Assembly: GCA_900618795.1 (NCBI GenBank) | Contig: UYJD01000014.1 | Coordinates: 1-64,000 of the forward strand | Direction of reading: 5' to 3' | Origin: Cyanodermella asteris | Lineage: Eukaryota; Ascomycota; Lecanoromycetes; Ostropales; Stictidaceae | Length of the DNA: 64,000 bases | Shown here: positions 10,901 through 21,875 of the stretch, piece by piece | Position numbering within the stretch: position 1 is the stretch's first letter | Layout: every line of letters begins with the position of its first letter | Position numbers and translations under genes: made by a program | The notes under the pieces: model-generated | What the model was told of the DNA's origin: nothing | Seen by the model: only the letters and a program-made list of their open reading frames with translations | The model's database searches: none

Positions 10901-13526
10901 AAATTGAAAACGCGGAGACGTGTCCCGGCGCTTTTCTTTGCGTTCACTCATTGCTTTATGAGTACACTGTTTCCGGATGCGGAGGCTGGGACTCTGACAT
11001 ATTCATCGAGCTTACGAATATGATCGGCATAGGCACAGACGGGTTGTGGGCTGTGCCGGCTCCGTACCTTCCGCTCGACATTTTCTAGCAGTGGATGGAA
11101 CGCTTCTGCTGCCGTGTCGCAAGGTAGGGCTACAAACAGCAACTCGGAAACGGGACGGACGTCCATACGCGCTGATTGCGGTCCTTTTTGGGCTTGCTTC
11201 GTCACAGGACTTGTCTCGAAACGCTGTTGTTCACGTGTGGCTTTCTCGCTCGCTTCGATCGCCGGCAAGCATGGGCAGAGGCGTTTGAACCGAACCGCGT
11301 GATAATGTACGTCGCGGTGCAATACTGGCAGACGACGGAGTCTCCTCCTGTCGCGGAATCCCGAATTGCAAGAAGTGCTCATATCGGATCGAATTACGGC
11401 GTGCTCCACATTTTTGGACTTGCCCGTGGACGGTCGTTGTGCAGCAGACGTATACAAGCGTAAAGCAGCTGCCGCGGGATCAATATGCAAACATACTTAC
11501 CATGCGGGAATCCTGTGTGTCGCAGAGCTGCGAATATTGCCCTCTGATCGACGACAAGATACCACTGCGATCTTCACGACCTCACGGGCGAGAATACAAA
11601 GCTGGCACAGTGACACTTGCGTCATGAAGTCGCTCACGTATTGGCAATATCACACTCGTCTACGAACCCAGGATAGAATGTGGTATTTGCAATGTGTTAG
11701 GATATTTCTTGAGATCTGGCCGCATGATATATATGATAGCAGTGACCTTCAATCAGTTGTTGGTGATTATCAACCGGCGTATACCCGAGGTCGCATTTGC
11801 ACCTAAAAGAGTTTTGAAAAGGGCACTGGACCAGTATGCACGTTGGCTCCGTGCTCGGGTCCGAGTTTGATAGAAACCGAGACTTCCTTTACCTGGTGTG
11901 CGAGGTTCGGATTGATAAAATCAAGAATGCTCCGATTCATGACTGACGGAACACGTCGTCGAAAAGAAGTTTCAGAGCAACAGAAGTTACATGAAGATGT
12001 CTTTGCGCTTCGTGACTGCGGTCCGCCGGCTTCGGGTTATATCGCGGAGCTCGTGACACCTGTGCTTCGTGAACGATGTGGTCATTCAAACATGGCGCTG
12101 GAATGTGTTGAAACGCATCCACGGGATCCGAAGTATGGCCATCAGTGGGTCAGCCCTCGAATACTTTAGTCGTCACGGTTCGGGCATTCGCTGTTGGGAT
12201 GTTGCAATAAGCAAAGGATTGCCTGTCTCTCCACCTGTGTCCTCTACGCTATATGTCACAGAATGGCTGCAGTGCAAGAGCGTCAGCATTCATCGCGCGG
12301 GAGATCATACATCATATAACCACCTCACGTTCGCGATCGTCCCTGCTCGTGCCAATTACAATTGACGTTCTGCTTTCCCTCGCGGGATGAGCTAAACGTC
12401 GACATGATATTGGTATGGACGTGTATATACGAGCTCAGCGAGTTCTTTTGGGCCATTGTATTCCGTGAAGTGATGAAAATCTCAGTCATACTGTGCAAGT
12501 ATCCAGCCACACAAAACGGGTCAAGAAAGACCCACGGCTCTTGTGCTCCCTTGCAGTCTACACAGGATACAGCGAGTTTGGATGCTACACCACCATCAGA
12601 GCAGCCACTTCGGTATCCGAAAGGGCATGAGAAGTGCTGCTGCAGCTTACGGTGATTGCTGCCCCAAATTCGGTCCACGGGTTCGTGTGCCTGTGGTGGA
12701 AATCTCATACTTGCTTCTGTACAGCGCTTAGCTCGAGGAAGTAACGAAATTGACGAAGACGATTACCGGCGATGTTCTCCTCGGCTGGCTCCCCTGACCA
12801 GGTGATGTTCCAGCAGACATAACGGCCGCGCTTTCGCTCGTCGCAGGCACAATTGATACCTGCTGGGTTCGTGTGCTTGGTAGGTCAGACTTGAATCGAG
12901 CGCCAGATCCTCTATGTGCTTGATGTGTTGCTGGAATCACTTGAAGAATAGCAGACATGCGGCACTTTCTAGGAGTTTTATACTCCACGTCGTGGCCGAC
13001 TGCCTACTATCCCGTACGCATAGTTGACGGCTGTCTGGCTCGTTGTGCGCCTCTGAAATCGCGTGACGGGATGGAAGCTATCATGGAAGTCACTATATCA
13101 GGGACTGTTCAGTACCAAGTCTAGCCGGGCTCTCGACTGTGTAAGGAGAGGCTCCGAACAAGAAGAGACCCAGGCGTCTGGGGCTGTGGTCTATTTGCCT
13201 CCTGTGGCGCAGGCTCAAATGTTTACTTACGGCGGGACGGAGCTTTGGAATTGAGTACGGAAATGTACTGAGGTCCTGCCGGTCTCGTCTTCCTACACGC
13301 AGCAAAGTGTAGGGTCGTCCTCAGAATGTTGCCGAAAATTTCGCAGGCGTAAGCATACCACGCGGATGAGCCGCGACTGATTCGAAGTTCAATACTCGTC
13401 CCGGAGGCTCAATGTCAATACACGGCATCGGCATCCATTTTGGTCTACGTCTCACTGGCCGGATCAGTAGCTCGCTCACATCCCGAAGCAGCTTCCTGAG
13501 TTGATCCATCTTAATATCTCAATACG
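7954..13526. other. Long gene-poor region of ordinary composition
   Basis: Over about 5.5 kb both strands carry only short, overlapping frames with random-looking composition. The longest, about 180 codons on the minus strand at 10948-11490, has no family resemblance. The DNA is not AT-rich, shows no obvious tandem repeats, and holds no terminal repeats or transposase motifs that I can see. Short AT patches occur near 10395-10430 and 11725-11745. See findings for possible explanations. Confidence 0.5.
8355..8405 (+). promoter_or_regulatory. TATA-like box plus CT tract without a clear gene downstream
   Basis: The sequence TTAAATAT at 8355-8362 is followed by about 40 bases of almost pure pyrimidine ending in CTTCATAG. 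This arrangement resembles strong promoters of filamentous ascomycetes. Downstream to the right there is no long frame; the first ATG opens only about 35 codons. It may drive a non-coding transcript. Confidence 0.3.
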
Positions 13527-13925
13527 TCATTTCCATACAGCTAGCAGATACTGGGAAGTTTCGTAGGGTACGGCTTCCATCTTGATTTCAATCCTGGTGC
13601 TTCGTCCCAAACTTCCATTACACCAATCTCCATCAGCCTTGTCTTCACGCCTCCTTCGCCACTCCGACTGCAGGCTTCGTCTCGCCCTTTGCTCCGCTCG
13701 CCAGGTCCTGATGCCGCTCCTTCTTCTTATTCTTATTCTCTGTCTTCTTTTGTCGCCTCTATCCAGTTCGTAGCCTCCTCGATTTAGATCTCCGTCATTG
13801 AAGCGCCGGGCTTCTCCTACTTCTTCGGGACTGTGAATTCCTTGTCCAAGACCCATATTTGGCCAGTCCTTGTTTGGAACAAGTATTGCAATCTCTTGTC
13901 GTCCTTTCTCGCCAAAGAGGCCCAT
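13527..13925 (-). CDS. Small Arg-rich hypothetical protein, 132 aa
   Basis: The frame MGLFGEKGRQEIAIL follows a typical pyrimidine-rich leader and lies about 210 bases downstream of a clean TATAAA on the same strand (14136-14141). The N-terminal 40 residues look folded; the middle is an Arg/Lys-rich stretch that could bind nucleic acid or be disordered; the last 30 residues are mixed. It is the right-to-left last member of a same-strand series of small genes but does not clearly share their barrel-like pattern. Unrecognised; an intron inside cannot be excluded. Confidence 0.4.
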   Translation of the reverse strand: MGLFGEKGRQEIAILVPNKDWPNMGLGQGIHSPEEVGEARRFNDGDLNRGGYELDRGDKRRQRIRIRRRSGIRTWRAEQRARRSLQSEWRRRREDKADGDWCNGSLGRSTRIEIKMEAVPYETSQYLLAVWK

Positions 13926-14135
13926 CTTTGCAAAGTGGGTGTGACGGCTGAGACGGGTTGTTTCCGTGCAATTGGGATGTAGAGCAGGCTGGATTTTGGA
14001 AGAAAGGAATCCTGTCCCTGAGTGCCGAGATGCAGACGTGATGAGAGATGATTGAGTGCGGTTTAGGTGCTTGGGGTTGATGGCGTTGAATTGTTCTTGC
14101 TCTTCGGCGTTCGAAAGGCTGCTTCGTCCGGGCCC

Positions 14136-14141
14136 TTTATA
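14136..14141 (-). promoter_or_regulatory. TATA box of the 13925 gene
   Basis: The minus strand reads GGCTATAAAGGGCC, a near-consensus TATA box about 210 bases upstream of the ATG at 13925, with a pyrimidine-rich leader between the two. Confidence 0.5.
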
Positions 14142-15143
14142 GCCAGTTACTCTTGTCTCTACCTTTGTTGCGTCAAGTCCATTGGCTCGCTCACGACGTT
14201 GAGTGGCTGGTTCTGGTCCTCATTTGGCCGTGCTGGTGCGGAACTGACGCTCTTGGTGTGCTTGCACGAGCTGACCCCTTGAAGCGTCGACGTCGCATGC
14301 TGACAGAATTTCTCCATGAGTCTAGAAATCTCATGGCAGACGGCTTAAATTGATGTCGCGAGGCTTTGCCTTCAGGGTGGGTTGCAGTCGTGATAAATAG
14401 AATTAGAGATACTGCACCAGGTCGAGTCGGGGATCCGCGTCCCAAGTCTCCATTGAGCATCAGACTCGAGTATTTTGCGCTGCTTGCGAGCAAGTCCTGC
14501 ACAAGTCCGAGCATTTGTTTGCGACAAGAAGTTCTGCACCTGACTCAAGTACTGTCGGAGATGCTTCAGCAGACGTGATTAGTCATCATCATGCATGGCG
14601 AGTGGTCAACAGTCGTAGCCTGAATGTGTGTCGAATGACCTACGCGAATTCGTTCTCATTGATTTGCCACCTCTGCCTGTCGCTCCGTGGACATTGGTTG
14701 AGACCGACGAGTTTTTGATGATCTGTTTCCGTATTCCACGACATCATTTTACCGCTGCAGGACGTTTGGATGCCGGCTTGGATGTAAGCTTTGCTGAATC
14801 GCCTTGCGCATTACCAGCGCTTGCAGGTGGCAGCCGGAAAGCCCAGAAACGGCTTCGCGGAGGCAAATCTCTACTCACGCACATCGCGAAGTAAAGTACA
14901 GCCAATCATTCATCAGCGCATATCACAGCTGCGTCACGAGTGGATACGAAGGGTTTCGGTATTACAGCATTGGTAAGCAGGGATACAGTCTCGGTTGCGG
15001 TCCCAAAAGCGGCTGTCAGTCCATCATATCCGTTTACTATTCGCTGTTCTCGCAATCATCCCGGGTCAGCTCGATCTCGCAGTTTCCATTCCTATTCACG
15101 TTCGCTGGTCTTCATCCGACGACCATCTGCTCATGCCCCGGGC

Positions 15144-15383
15144 TCAGGCTCTCCAATTTCGCTTGCCGTTCACCGCCGTGATCATATCTGCCACCACGTC
15201 CGCTTCCGGCTTGGGCGACTTGCACTTGCTCAGGTCCTCATACTTGATCTGGTACTGCCACACCTTCCTGCCCCACTTGTCGATCTCCTTGAATGATTCG
15301 ATCTTGCCTTCATCCATTCCTTTCACTGTGACGGCTGTGTTCTTCGGAATTGGCTCAACAACCGATGGTGCGAGAGTACTCAT
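15144..15383 (-). CDS. Small barrel-like orphan protein, cluster member A (79 aa)
   Basis: The gene starts at the ATG at 15383 (MSTLAPSVVEP); a TTG two codons upstream is less likely. It has no signal peptide and no TM segment. After a short Pro/Ser leader comes AVTVKGMDEGKIESF, then WQYQIKYEDL, giving the strand-turn-strand spacing seen in SH3-like barrels (Tudor, KOW, chromo-barrel). The C-terminal part is helical with charged residues. Its neighbours at 16.3, 17.1, 18.2 and 19.5 kb are of similar size, on the same strand, and carry a similar G-x-Y-x-I-x-Y/W pattern. A long A-rich leader precedes the ATG. Function is unknown; single-barrel proteins often bind modified tails, RNA or partner peptides, but this is inference. 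Confidence 0.6.
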   Translation of the reverse strand: MSTLAPSVVEPIPKNTAVTVKGMDEGKIESFKEIDKWGRKVWQYQIKYEDLSKCKSPKPEADVVADMITAVNGKRNWRA

Positions 15384-16316
15384 GTTCAATGTGGTATGGT
15401 GGTGAATAATTGTGTCGTACGTTTGGTGGATCGTTTGATCTTGGTATGTGCTTCTTCTCAGTGGCAGGGTCTTCTATTTGATTTGGTCTGGAGGGTCTGA
15501 ATACTCAAGTCGGCAGGATGTCTTGCGAACTCCAAGATTGGGCTTCTGGGGCTGAATGCTGTGCTGATGAGAATTGCTGACGTTTGTTTTTCTTACTTTG
15601 TGTTTGGCTGTGTTGCGCTGTGTTTTGTGGCAATTGAATGAGGGAAGGAGAGCATTGGTCGACCGTTCTTGTCTCTGCACTTTCCTTTGAGGTTGCTATG
15701 ACTCGTCCAAGCGTTTGTCTTTCCTTAATCTCGCCGTGGAGACGGAACTCAGAGTACTTTTCTTTGACCCCAATGGAAGGATTAGTACTCGCAGAAGCGA
15801 GCCATACCATGACAAAGCTTTCCGCGACTATCACAAGGACGTCGTGTTGAATAATTATCACTTTCGTATACGTGGACCTGGCTCGCTGCTCTTCACGTTG
15901 CAAAGCGTGTCTAATCAACCTCTCAGTATACTGATTCATAACACTCATACACAACGTGCCAGGGCTACGAAATCGCTCAGCGTGTCGAACTGGGCATCGC
16001 AGCCGAATGGTGTGCTGGTGAGTACCGTCTTCTACCATGACAAGCTTACGCTCCTCCGCGCAACTACGCTCAGAGGAAACATTAGTGTATTCGTGACTTT
16101 CAGCGACCTGTCCCGGGCAACAGCAGACGTTAATCACAGATCTACATGGTCATATCTATGGTCCGAACGGCCGCTGTGTATGTGAGCTTCAACGTCTTTT
16201 TCTTCCATCTACCGCTTGATACTTCTAAACGCTGTCTGCGTCTTCCTAACTCTCACTTTCGGCCCAGTTTGTGTACCCTGCTGTTCCCGTACTATCTGGC
16301 AGGCCTGCTCTCTTTA

Positions 16317-16583
16317 CTATCGCTCCCGCCGGGGATCGGGCCTAATGTTTCTTCGCTCAACATCCCTCATGATGGCCTGTGCCGCTATTTTTACGTGCTC
16401 CTGTCCCGGTATCGTGCTGTTGGCATGTTTGACGTATACTATGATGTAGTTGGAAGCATTCGTGCCGCTCACAATTCTGCCTTTGAACTTTTGACCATTA
16501 TCCGTGAATTCGACGCTTCGATTGACGCTGAGCTCTTCAAGACCACGCGGGTCGTTGGGGTTGCTGACCGGAGATCTCGGCAT
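16317..16583 (-). CDS. Small barrel-like orphan protein, cluster member B (88 aa)
   Basis: MPRSPVSNPNDP opens a short disordered leader. The core reads VNRSVEFTDNGQKFKGRIVS, a turn, then NYIIVYVKHANS, and ends with a basic tail (RRNIRPDPRRER). The pattern of an extended strand, a Lys-Gly-Arg turn, a second strand and a Tyr-Ile-Ile-Val-Tyr strand resembles Tudor/KOW-type barrels. There is no signal peptide. A TATA-like element sits about 190 bases upstream with a pyrimidine-rich leader in between, which supports a real gene. It lies 0.9 kb upstream of member A and 0.5 kb downstream of the interrupted member C. No assigned function. Confidence 0.62.
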   Translation of the reverse strand: MPRSPVSNPNDPRGLEELSVNRSVEFTDNGQKFKGRIVSGTNASNYIIVYVKHANSTIPGQEHVKIAAQAIMRDVERRNIRPDPRRER

Positions 16584-16774
16584 CTTGGATTTCGATGGAC
16601 TGGGGTAAAGAAGTAGGATGTATTGATTGAAAGTGCGTGCAAGCTCAAAAGTCGTTGTGCTACACTGCTGTGAAAAGGTGAGACTGCTTGATGGGGAAGA
16701 GATGGATCTGAATCGCTGTCTTGATGGCGGGATGAAATGTTGGCTGCCTGTGGTTGATGTGCTGCTGGACTTGG

Positions 16775-16781
16775 TTATATG
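16775..16781 (-). promoter_or_regulatory. TATA-like box of member B
   Basis: The minus strand reads ACCATATAACC about 190 bases upstream of the ATG at 16583, followed by a C/T/A-rich leader. Confidence 0.4.
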
Positions 16782-17085
16782 GTGTTGTGCCCTTTCTCGG
16801 GGATCGATGGCGCCCTAAGGATCTCTTAGAGAAGAACCTTTCTTTGATGTTGCTGACTCTACTCATTAAATTTTCTGAGCACGAAATTGTGAGTATGACG
16901 GAAAGATCATGGTGCGTAGATGCCTTCGTGGCTGAAAAGCAAGAGCATCAGAAGAACAACGCAGCCTGATGAGCAGAGCATCCTTGTCGTACCAACCAGA
17001 GCCGCTTGGTCCTTTACAGGATATTTGCTGGGGCTTGTGGGCTTAACATGGTCTTCTTTGACTGCTCGCTTCATGTTCCCCAATG

Positions 17086-17376
17086 CTAGCCTTTCCTTCT
17101 ATAGATTACATCCCCTCTTGATGCATAGGTCACCTTGCCTATCGCACGTGCATATATCACTTTCCCCATCGGAGGCCCGCTGATCTTTCTAACCGCCAAG
17201 GCCGCAGCGCTTCCTCCCTTTTTGTCGTCGTAGCTGATCATGTAACCACCTTTATCGTTGCCACCAATGATGGTGGCGCGACCCTCAAAGTCACATTTCT
17301 CGCTGGTGAAAGTGATGCACAGATAATTTCAAGCCTTTGCCGGCTTCTCGGTAGTTTCGTCTGGTGTTCCAGACAT
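17086..17376 (-). pseudogene. Cluster member C, frame carries one internal TGA
   Basis: From the ATG at 17376 (MSGTPDETTEKPAKA) the frame meets TGA at 17329-17331 and then stays open for 80 more codons to a TAG at 17086-17088. The later part is the best barrel-like sequence of the group: CDFEGRATIIGG, then GGYMISYDDKKGG, then a basic region. Reading continuity across the stop, with no splice donor that would remove it, suggests a recent nonsense change (a C-to-T change of CGA would produce it), stop-codon readthrough, or a sequencing error. Full length would be 96 codons, matching its neighbours. Alternatively translation starts inside at a later Met and yields a shortened protein. Confidence 0.55.
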
Positions 17377-18170
17377 GGCTGACGCGAGTGAGCTTGAATG
17401 CAGGCGTGACAAGATCGACAGAAAGGATGTATCGGGCAATCGACGTTTCAATGCTTCAGTCTGGAAGTGGGGTTTGTTCTGGATTTGGCTGTGGCGTTTT
17501 TTGGTTTGCTTGTATGGATCCTGTCCCGGTTGCCCAAGCTGGTGGTAGTGGTGAATTCGATTATGTGCTGTTGGCTTCCAACTGTAGAGACGAGCGGCAT
17601 CTTAAACGCCTAATGTGGGAAGATTTTTCTTTGACATGGTGTGTGACCTCGAGTGGCTCATCACTGTTCCGGATTCTAGAGCTCATAGTAGGTTAGCTGC
17701 GCAGCGTTGCAAGTATTGAGAAACGAGGCAAGTTGCACAGTCGGGCAGAACAGACGCCAACGTTGCAGTCGCGTCACGAAGTCCCGACGGTGGGATACGT
17801 GTGTACTTCATGGAAAATGTGGCGAGCGGAAACGATGATTTGTTATGCTCATCTTGGATCCGTACTGGCAAATGTGAGAGTGAAAGACTAGGCACTTGCT
17901 TGGTGACAGCTACATCGCCTCCGATACATGACTCTCAAGGAGAGGGAGCAAGACTTCCTCTGGAGAAGCCAGGGGTTTACATAGTGTGGTCACGAAGACT
18001 GTTACTCCAGTGACTCTTTTGAACATCATTCTCTTCCATTCATCCCGTCTATAACTGCTCCCGACTTCTTCCATTGCTCTCCGTACATCCCTTCAAATGG
18101 CCTTCACCCGACTCTGCTCGGACTGTCTGACTCACTTCTCAACCTTGTTGCGATCAGTCTGCTCGCCGGG

Positions 18171-18446
18171 TCACGTCTTGAATGGATTTTTGACTCCCTT
18201 GGGTTTTGGCGGACTGAGCTCGGACCCTCTCACGCCGCTGCGGATGCCGTCGGTGTTTGGTCCCGCTTCAGTGCCATCCAGGTTGTGTTTTGCGTCGTAA
18301 TTGATCGTAAAAATGGTTCCGCTCGGCGTCTCGATCCTTTCTATGATTGTGGCGTATCTACCGGTGATTTTGCCGTCGGCACTGTTGTAGCAAACCTCCT
18401 GGTTCGCCTGATACGGGCTATGAGAGGCTGATGGTTTGGGCGCCAT
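18171..18446 (-). CDS. Small barrel-like orphan protein, cluster member D (91 aa)
   Basis: I choose the ATG at 18446 (MAPKPSASHSPY); the same frame stays open upstream but its composition looks like leader sequence. The core reads ADGKITGRYATIIERIETP, a turn, then GTIFTINYDAKHNLDG, and closes with VRGSELSPPKPKG. The sequence ATIIE...G.IF.I.YD...V...EL closely follows the layout of Tudor-type barrels. It has a proline/lysine-rich tail and no secretion signal. It shares the GRxATII...Y.I.YD core with member C, supporting a duplication origin. Confidence 0.62.
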   Translation of the reverse strand: MAPKPSASHSPYQANQEVCYNSADGKITGRYATIIERIETPSGTIFTINYDAKHNLDGTEAGPNTDGIRSGVRGSELSPPKPKGVKNPFKT

Positions 18447-19459
18447 TTGGTAGGCGTCGCAGTTTGCGTGTGAACGTGAGGAAAGATGCAGTTGATATTG
18501 GGGCGGTGACTGTCGTGGAGTACAAAGAGAGCTAGCTACCTGGGCGAGGCTGTGGATTGGATTGCTTGTGCAATGATATGGCTCAGATGGTGTCTGTTGC
18601 TGCTGGAGGAAAAGAGAAGCAGTTCCATGGGTCTTCTTGTAGCTGAGGATTTCTTTGAAATCCTGGGCGACTTGTACCTGTCTGTCTATGAACCTGATGC
18701 TTGAAACTGATTGCGGTGCTCCAATACAGTAAACTTGTGAGACGGGCGCCGTCAACATTATGAGGTGAGAGCTTGGTAGACAGGCCCTAGAGTCCAGCTT
18801 TGAATCATTATCGAACATAGAAGAAAGGACAAGGAAGAACATGCTCATGCTGCAGATCGCAGGTCAACGGATGGTCGTGTCAGTGATATGCTGACGATGT
18901 CCTGACGAGTATTCTCGGCTGCCGTGTAGTCGTTTCACGGATGATAAATACAGCAGCACGGCCGGCATGCCGCGGGGATCGTGGCATGCCCATGTGAGTG
19001 ACTTTTGCGAGTATTGGCGGTGCCTTGCGCGGGCAATCAAGCTGGGCAACTGAATCGTGCTGTGGCCTCGACATTCAGAAGGATGTAGCGGCACGCAGCT
19101 TGCATGCACCCAGTTCCATGTCAATAGCATGAAACACCGATGAGGCCGTCGGTCGCTGTTCCTGCACCTCCGCGTGCGGTTAGTCAGCACGCCAAGGCGG
19201 ACAACCCAAACGGGCTATATGCAAGTGAATCTTTGCCTACACACGCAATCACGCGCAGCCGAAACAGTGCTCAATTGTATGGAGCTGCATTCGAGACCCT
19301 GACAGCTAAACACTTTCTACGTGCCCAGATAGGTTTGTTTGCATGTTCAAAAGGCAATCGGTAAAAGTTCTACGTTATCCTTACATTCATACCTATCATC
19401 TATTTCAGTCCCTCAAACTCTCCAAACCAACCGGACGCCCATTGCATTCGTCCGTCTGG

Positions 19460-19777
19460 CTAATTATGAAATACATGACCCTTCTCATAAGCACTTGGTC
19501 GAGCCTGGGCCTTCGTATCGGCCAGTACATTGGTCGGTTTGAGCATGTCGTGCTCGATATTCTTGGGGTTTCCGCGGTGGCCGGAACCCGTGTCCCACCA
19601 GACGATTTCATAAAGATATCTTCCCTGGTGGTGGATGATATTTGTAATGTTGCACGGGGAGTCTGTGAAGTTTCCTTTTCCATCATGCCGATGTCTGAAA
19701 TAGTGTAAGTATTTGGGGTTGTGAGCGGCCCTGCCCTGGCCGACAGGCACGTTGATGACAGACGAAGCAGCGGGCAT
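19460..19777 (-). CDS. Small barrel-like orphan protein, cluster member E (105 aa)
   Basis: MPAASSVINVPVGQG opens the frame. A His/Arg-rich region (HYFRHRHDG) precedes CNITNIIHHQGRYLYEIVWWD, then GHRGNPKNIEHDMLKP, a strand, loop and strand arrangement compatible with a chromo-like or Tudor-like barrel; the paired aromatic residues (YLY, WW) could line a binding pocket. The leader of about 250 bases is C/A-rich and begins near a TATA-like AAATATAAG at 20058-20067. It is the most upstream member of the same-strand series. No database family can be named from sequence alone. Confidence 0.62.
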   Translation of the reverse strand: MPAASSVINVPVGQGRAAHNPKYLHYFRHRHDGKGNFTDSPCNITNIIHHQGRYLYEIVWWDTGSGHRGNPKNIEHDMLKPTNVLADTKAQARPSAYEKGHVFHN

Positions 19778-20057
19778 TTTGGACGATGGTTATCGACTTC
19801 CCAAGGCTGAATGGGGGAGAGAGACGAATGAGCTTATGTGTTGGCACGTCGGTGATTCGACGCGGGTGCTGATCTGGACGTGAATTCAGATGTGGTTATG
19901 TGTGTTGATATGCTGTGATTTTGTGATTTCGCTGTGCTGAAGATTGAAGAGCTAGCTGCTTGAGTTGTGTGTGCTGAGGGGAGTTGTTCTGGTAGTGTTG
20001 GCTTTTGGAAGATGGTATTGCTGCCAATGGACGGCGATACTGGCATCATGCCTGCCT

Positions 20058-20067
20058 TCTTATATTT
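20058..20067 (-). promoter_or_regulatory. TATA-like box of member E
   Basis: The minus strand reads CCAAATATAAGAAGG about 285 bases upstream of the ATG at 19777. Confidence 0.4.
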
Positions 20068-20267
20068 GGGACTTTCTTTGACAACCCTCATGACAGGAGC
20101 GAGTCTGTCGCACGTCACTAGTGTAGCTAGGAGTTTCTCAAGAGCACCAGGCACTTGTGAGTATGCCCAACTTGACATGCCATAGTGAGCCGCGAGAAGA
20201 TAATCAAACTTGCCATGCGATCTTTGTTGAGCGACTGGAAACATATGCTGGATGACCGAAGTACTGG

Positions 20268-21875
20268 CGGGAGGCTGTCGGCGTCGGCAGTAAGTTGGCC
20301 TCCCGGTGCAGTGTCAGCTTCGTCACTGCATGTCAAAGCTCTTGAGAAGGAGGTGGCCTAGAGACAAAGGGTGATGCCAGCCAAACTAGACAGCACAGCA
20401 ATGTCAAATCCATCCGTTTAGTCGACATTTCCTTCGTTGCATAGTGAAAATTCGGACTCAACATGTTGTGAAGAGCATGGATAGCCTCAGGTAAGTGTTG
20501 CCAGTGGCGTGGCATGACGTGACGTGACATACCATCCTCTCTTGCATACGTATGCACCAATTGCCCATGACGAGGAATTCATGTTGTAATCAAAATATTG
20601 TGGTATACATTGGAGCGAGATGTCGAACGAAGCATGTGCTCATCCGCTCATTGACTCCAGACAAATCAAATACCTCGAAATCAGCAATCTGAATTCAAAA
20701 GTTGACGCACACCAATTTTCCCATCTTCGTGGTCATAGACCCAGTCACAGCCTCGACCCGACAGGCACAGGAAGCAGTTCTGTTGGGGTCCATGGAGTGT
20801 TTCATTCGACGGCCAGATGTAACGCGGGCACGGGTTGGTTGACTATGTAGGCGACCAATGAAGGNNNNNNNNNNNNNNNNNNNNNNNNNATCGCACCAGC
20901 CGGCAGAAACAGCTTCACGGCCACCGAGTTGGACCAGGTTACAGGTGTTCATAGGCGCCCGTGCGAACTTACCTCCCCGAGCACCTTTCAATCACTGGCG
21001 AAATGTAAGGCAAGCTTCCAACACGAAAACAGGTCTGGCTAACGGCTCTGGGTGCTTTCGGGGACGCCAGAAGGGCGGCGTAGATTCTGAGTTTGCGGCA
21101 GCGGAGCAACTGTTGGCATATAACAAAGTACTACGACTGAAGCTCGGTTTGAAGCTGTGCCAAGACTTGATACGGTATTCTGCTTGAGATCCGTTCAAGG
21201 GTATAGGTGGGTGGTTATTTCGGTATCCGTTTCGGTCCCACGGTTCGTGCCATGCGCGATTGGATCCAAATACCTGGACGCGCCGCGACAACTATCCTCC
21301 TACCTTGTGATTCATGCTGCAAGTCAACGAAAATGCCAGGCTATGCGAAGAGGCACGCACGCGGCAATCACGCTCATTACATTCTGTGGCATGCACGTGG
21401 TCGATCTCGTGGCTGTCAATCACGTTTCGTACGTATCTGTGAAAAGGATTCGAACGTGCAGTGTAAGGCAAACCGACAGGAATTTCTGGCTTAACGGCCA
21501 CCCTGCTAGGTCCCTGAACAGACCTCTAGGAAGTTCAAGACAACAACCTGTATACAGCTATCTTTCGTGCTTAGCTTGGAGTGTACTCGGGATCGTCTTG
21601 AGGCTTCGAGTTGAACAGATGCACGCTTCGTATCGGCCGGCCTTCAGCGCCCAACGTCCAAGCTTGGTTTCCCGAAAAGGCTTAGCGAAATCGAGCATGT
21701 CGAGCCTCGGCATCGCAGATCGCAAAGTCGCGGCCGTCAGGAGCACATTAACTTTACTTTTGTATACATTCTCTTCAGCGACTTGTCTTAGCGTTCTTGG
21801 AGGAAACATCAACAGGTCCTTTCTCGCGACCTGCTCCAGCTCATACCGAACCATCATCGCAACCGTTCGTTCGTC
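20268..21875. other. Non-coding stretch with an assembly gap
   Basis: Only short or clearly accidental frames are present. A run of 25 N marks a gap at 20865-20889. The right end must hold the promoter of the Pex11-like gene. A 257-codon frame here overlaps that gene's first exon in another frame and has random composition. Confidence 0.6.
20865..20889. other. Assembly gap (25 N)
   Basis: Run of N of unknown true length; flanking sequence is ordinary. Confidence 0.95.

Noticed and set aside
10948-11490. 180-codon minus-strand frame in the gene-poor region
   Set aside because: Random-looking composition rich in Arg, Ser and Pro, no motifs, and no promoter-like sequence upstream.
7023-13526. 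Transposon or LTR element as explanation of the gene-poor region
   Set aside because: No terminal repeats, transposase, reverse transcriptase or integrase motifs found on either strand, and composition is not AT-rich as expected for RIP-mutated copies.
14628-14894. 88-codon plus-strand frame with LIDLPPLPVAPW
   Set aside because: Somewhat protein-like but short, opposite to the local gene series, and without a good start context or family match.
15505-16137. 210-codon minus-strand frame upstream of member A
   Set aside because: It covers the presumed leader and promoter of member A; composition looks like translated A/C-rich leader.
19834-20244. 136-codon minus-strand frame upstream of member E
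   Set aside because: It contains the TATA-like box and the leader of member E; no protein-like features.
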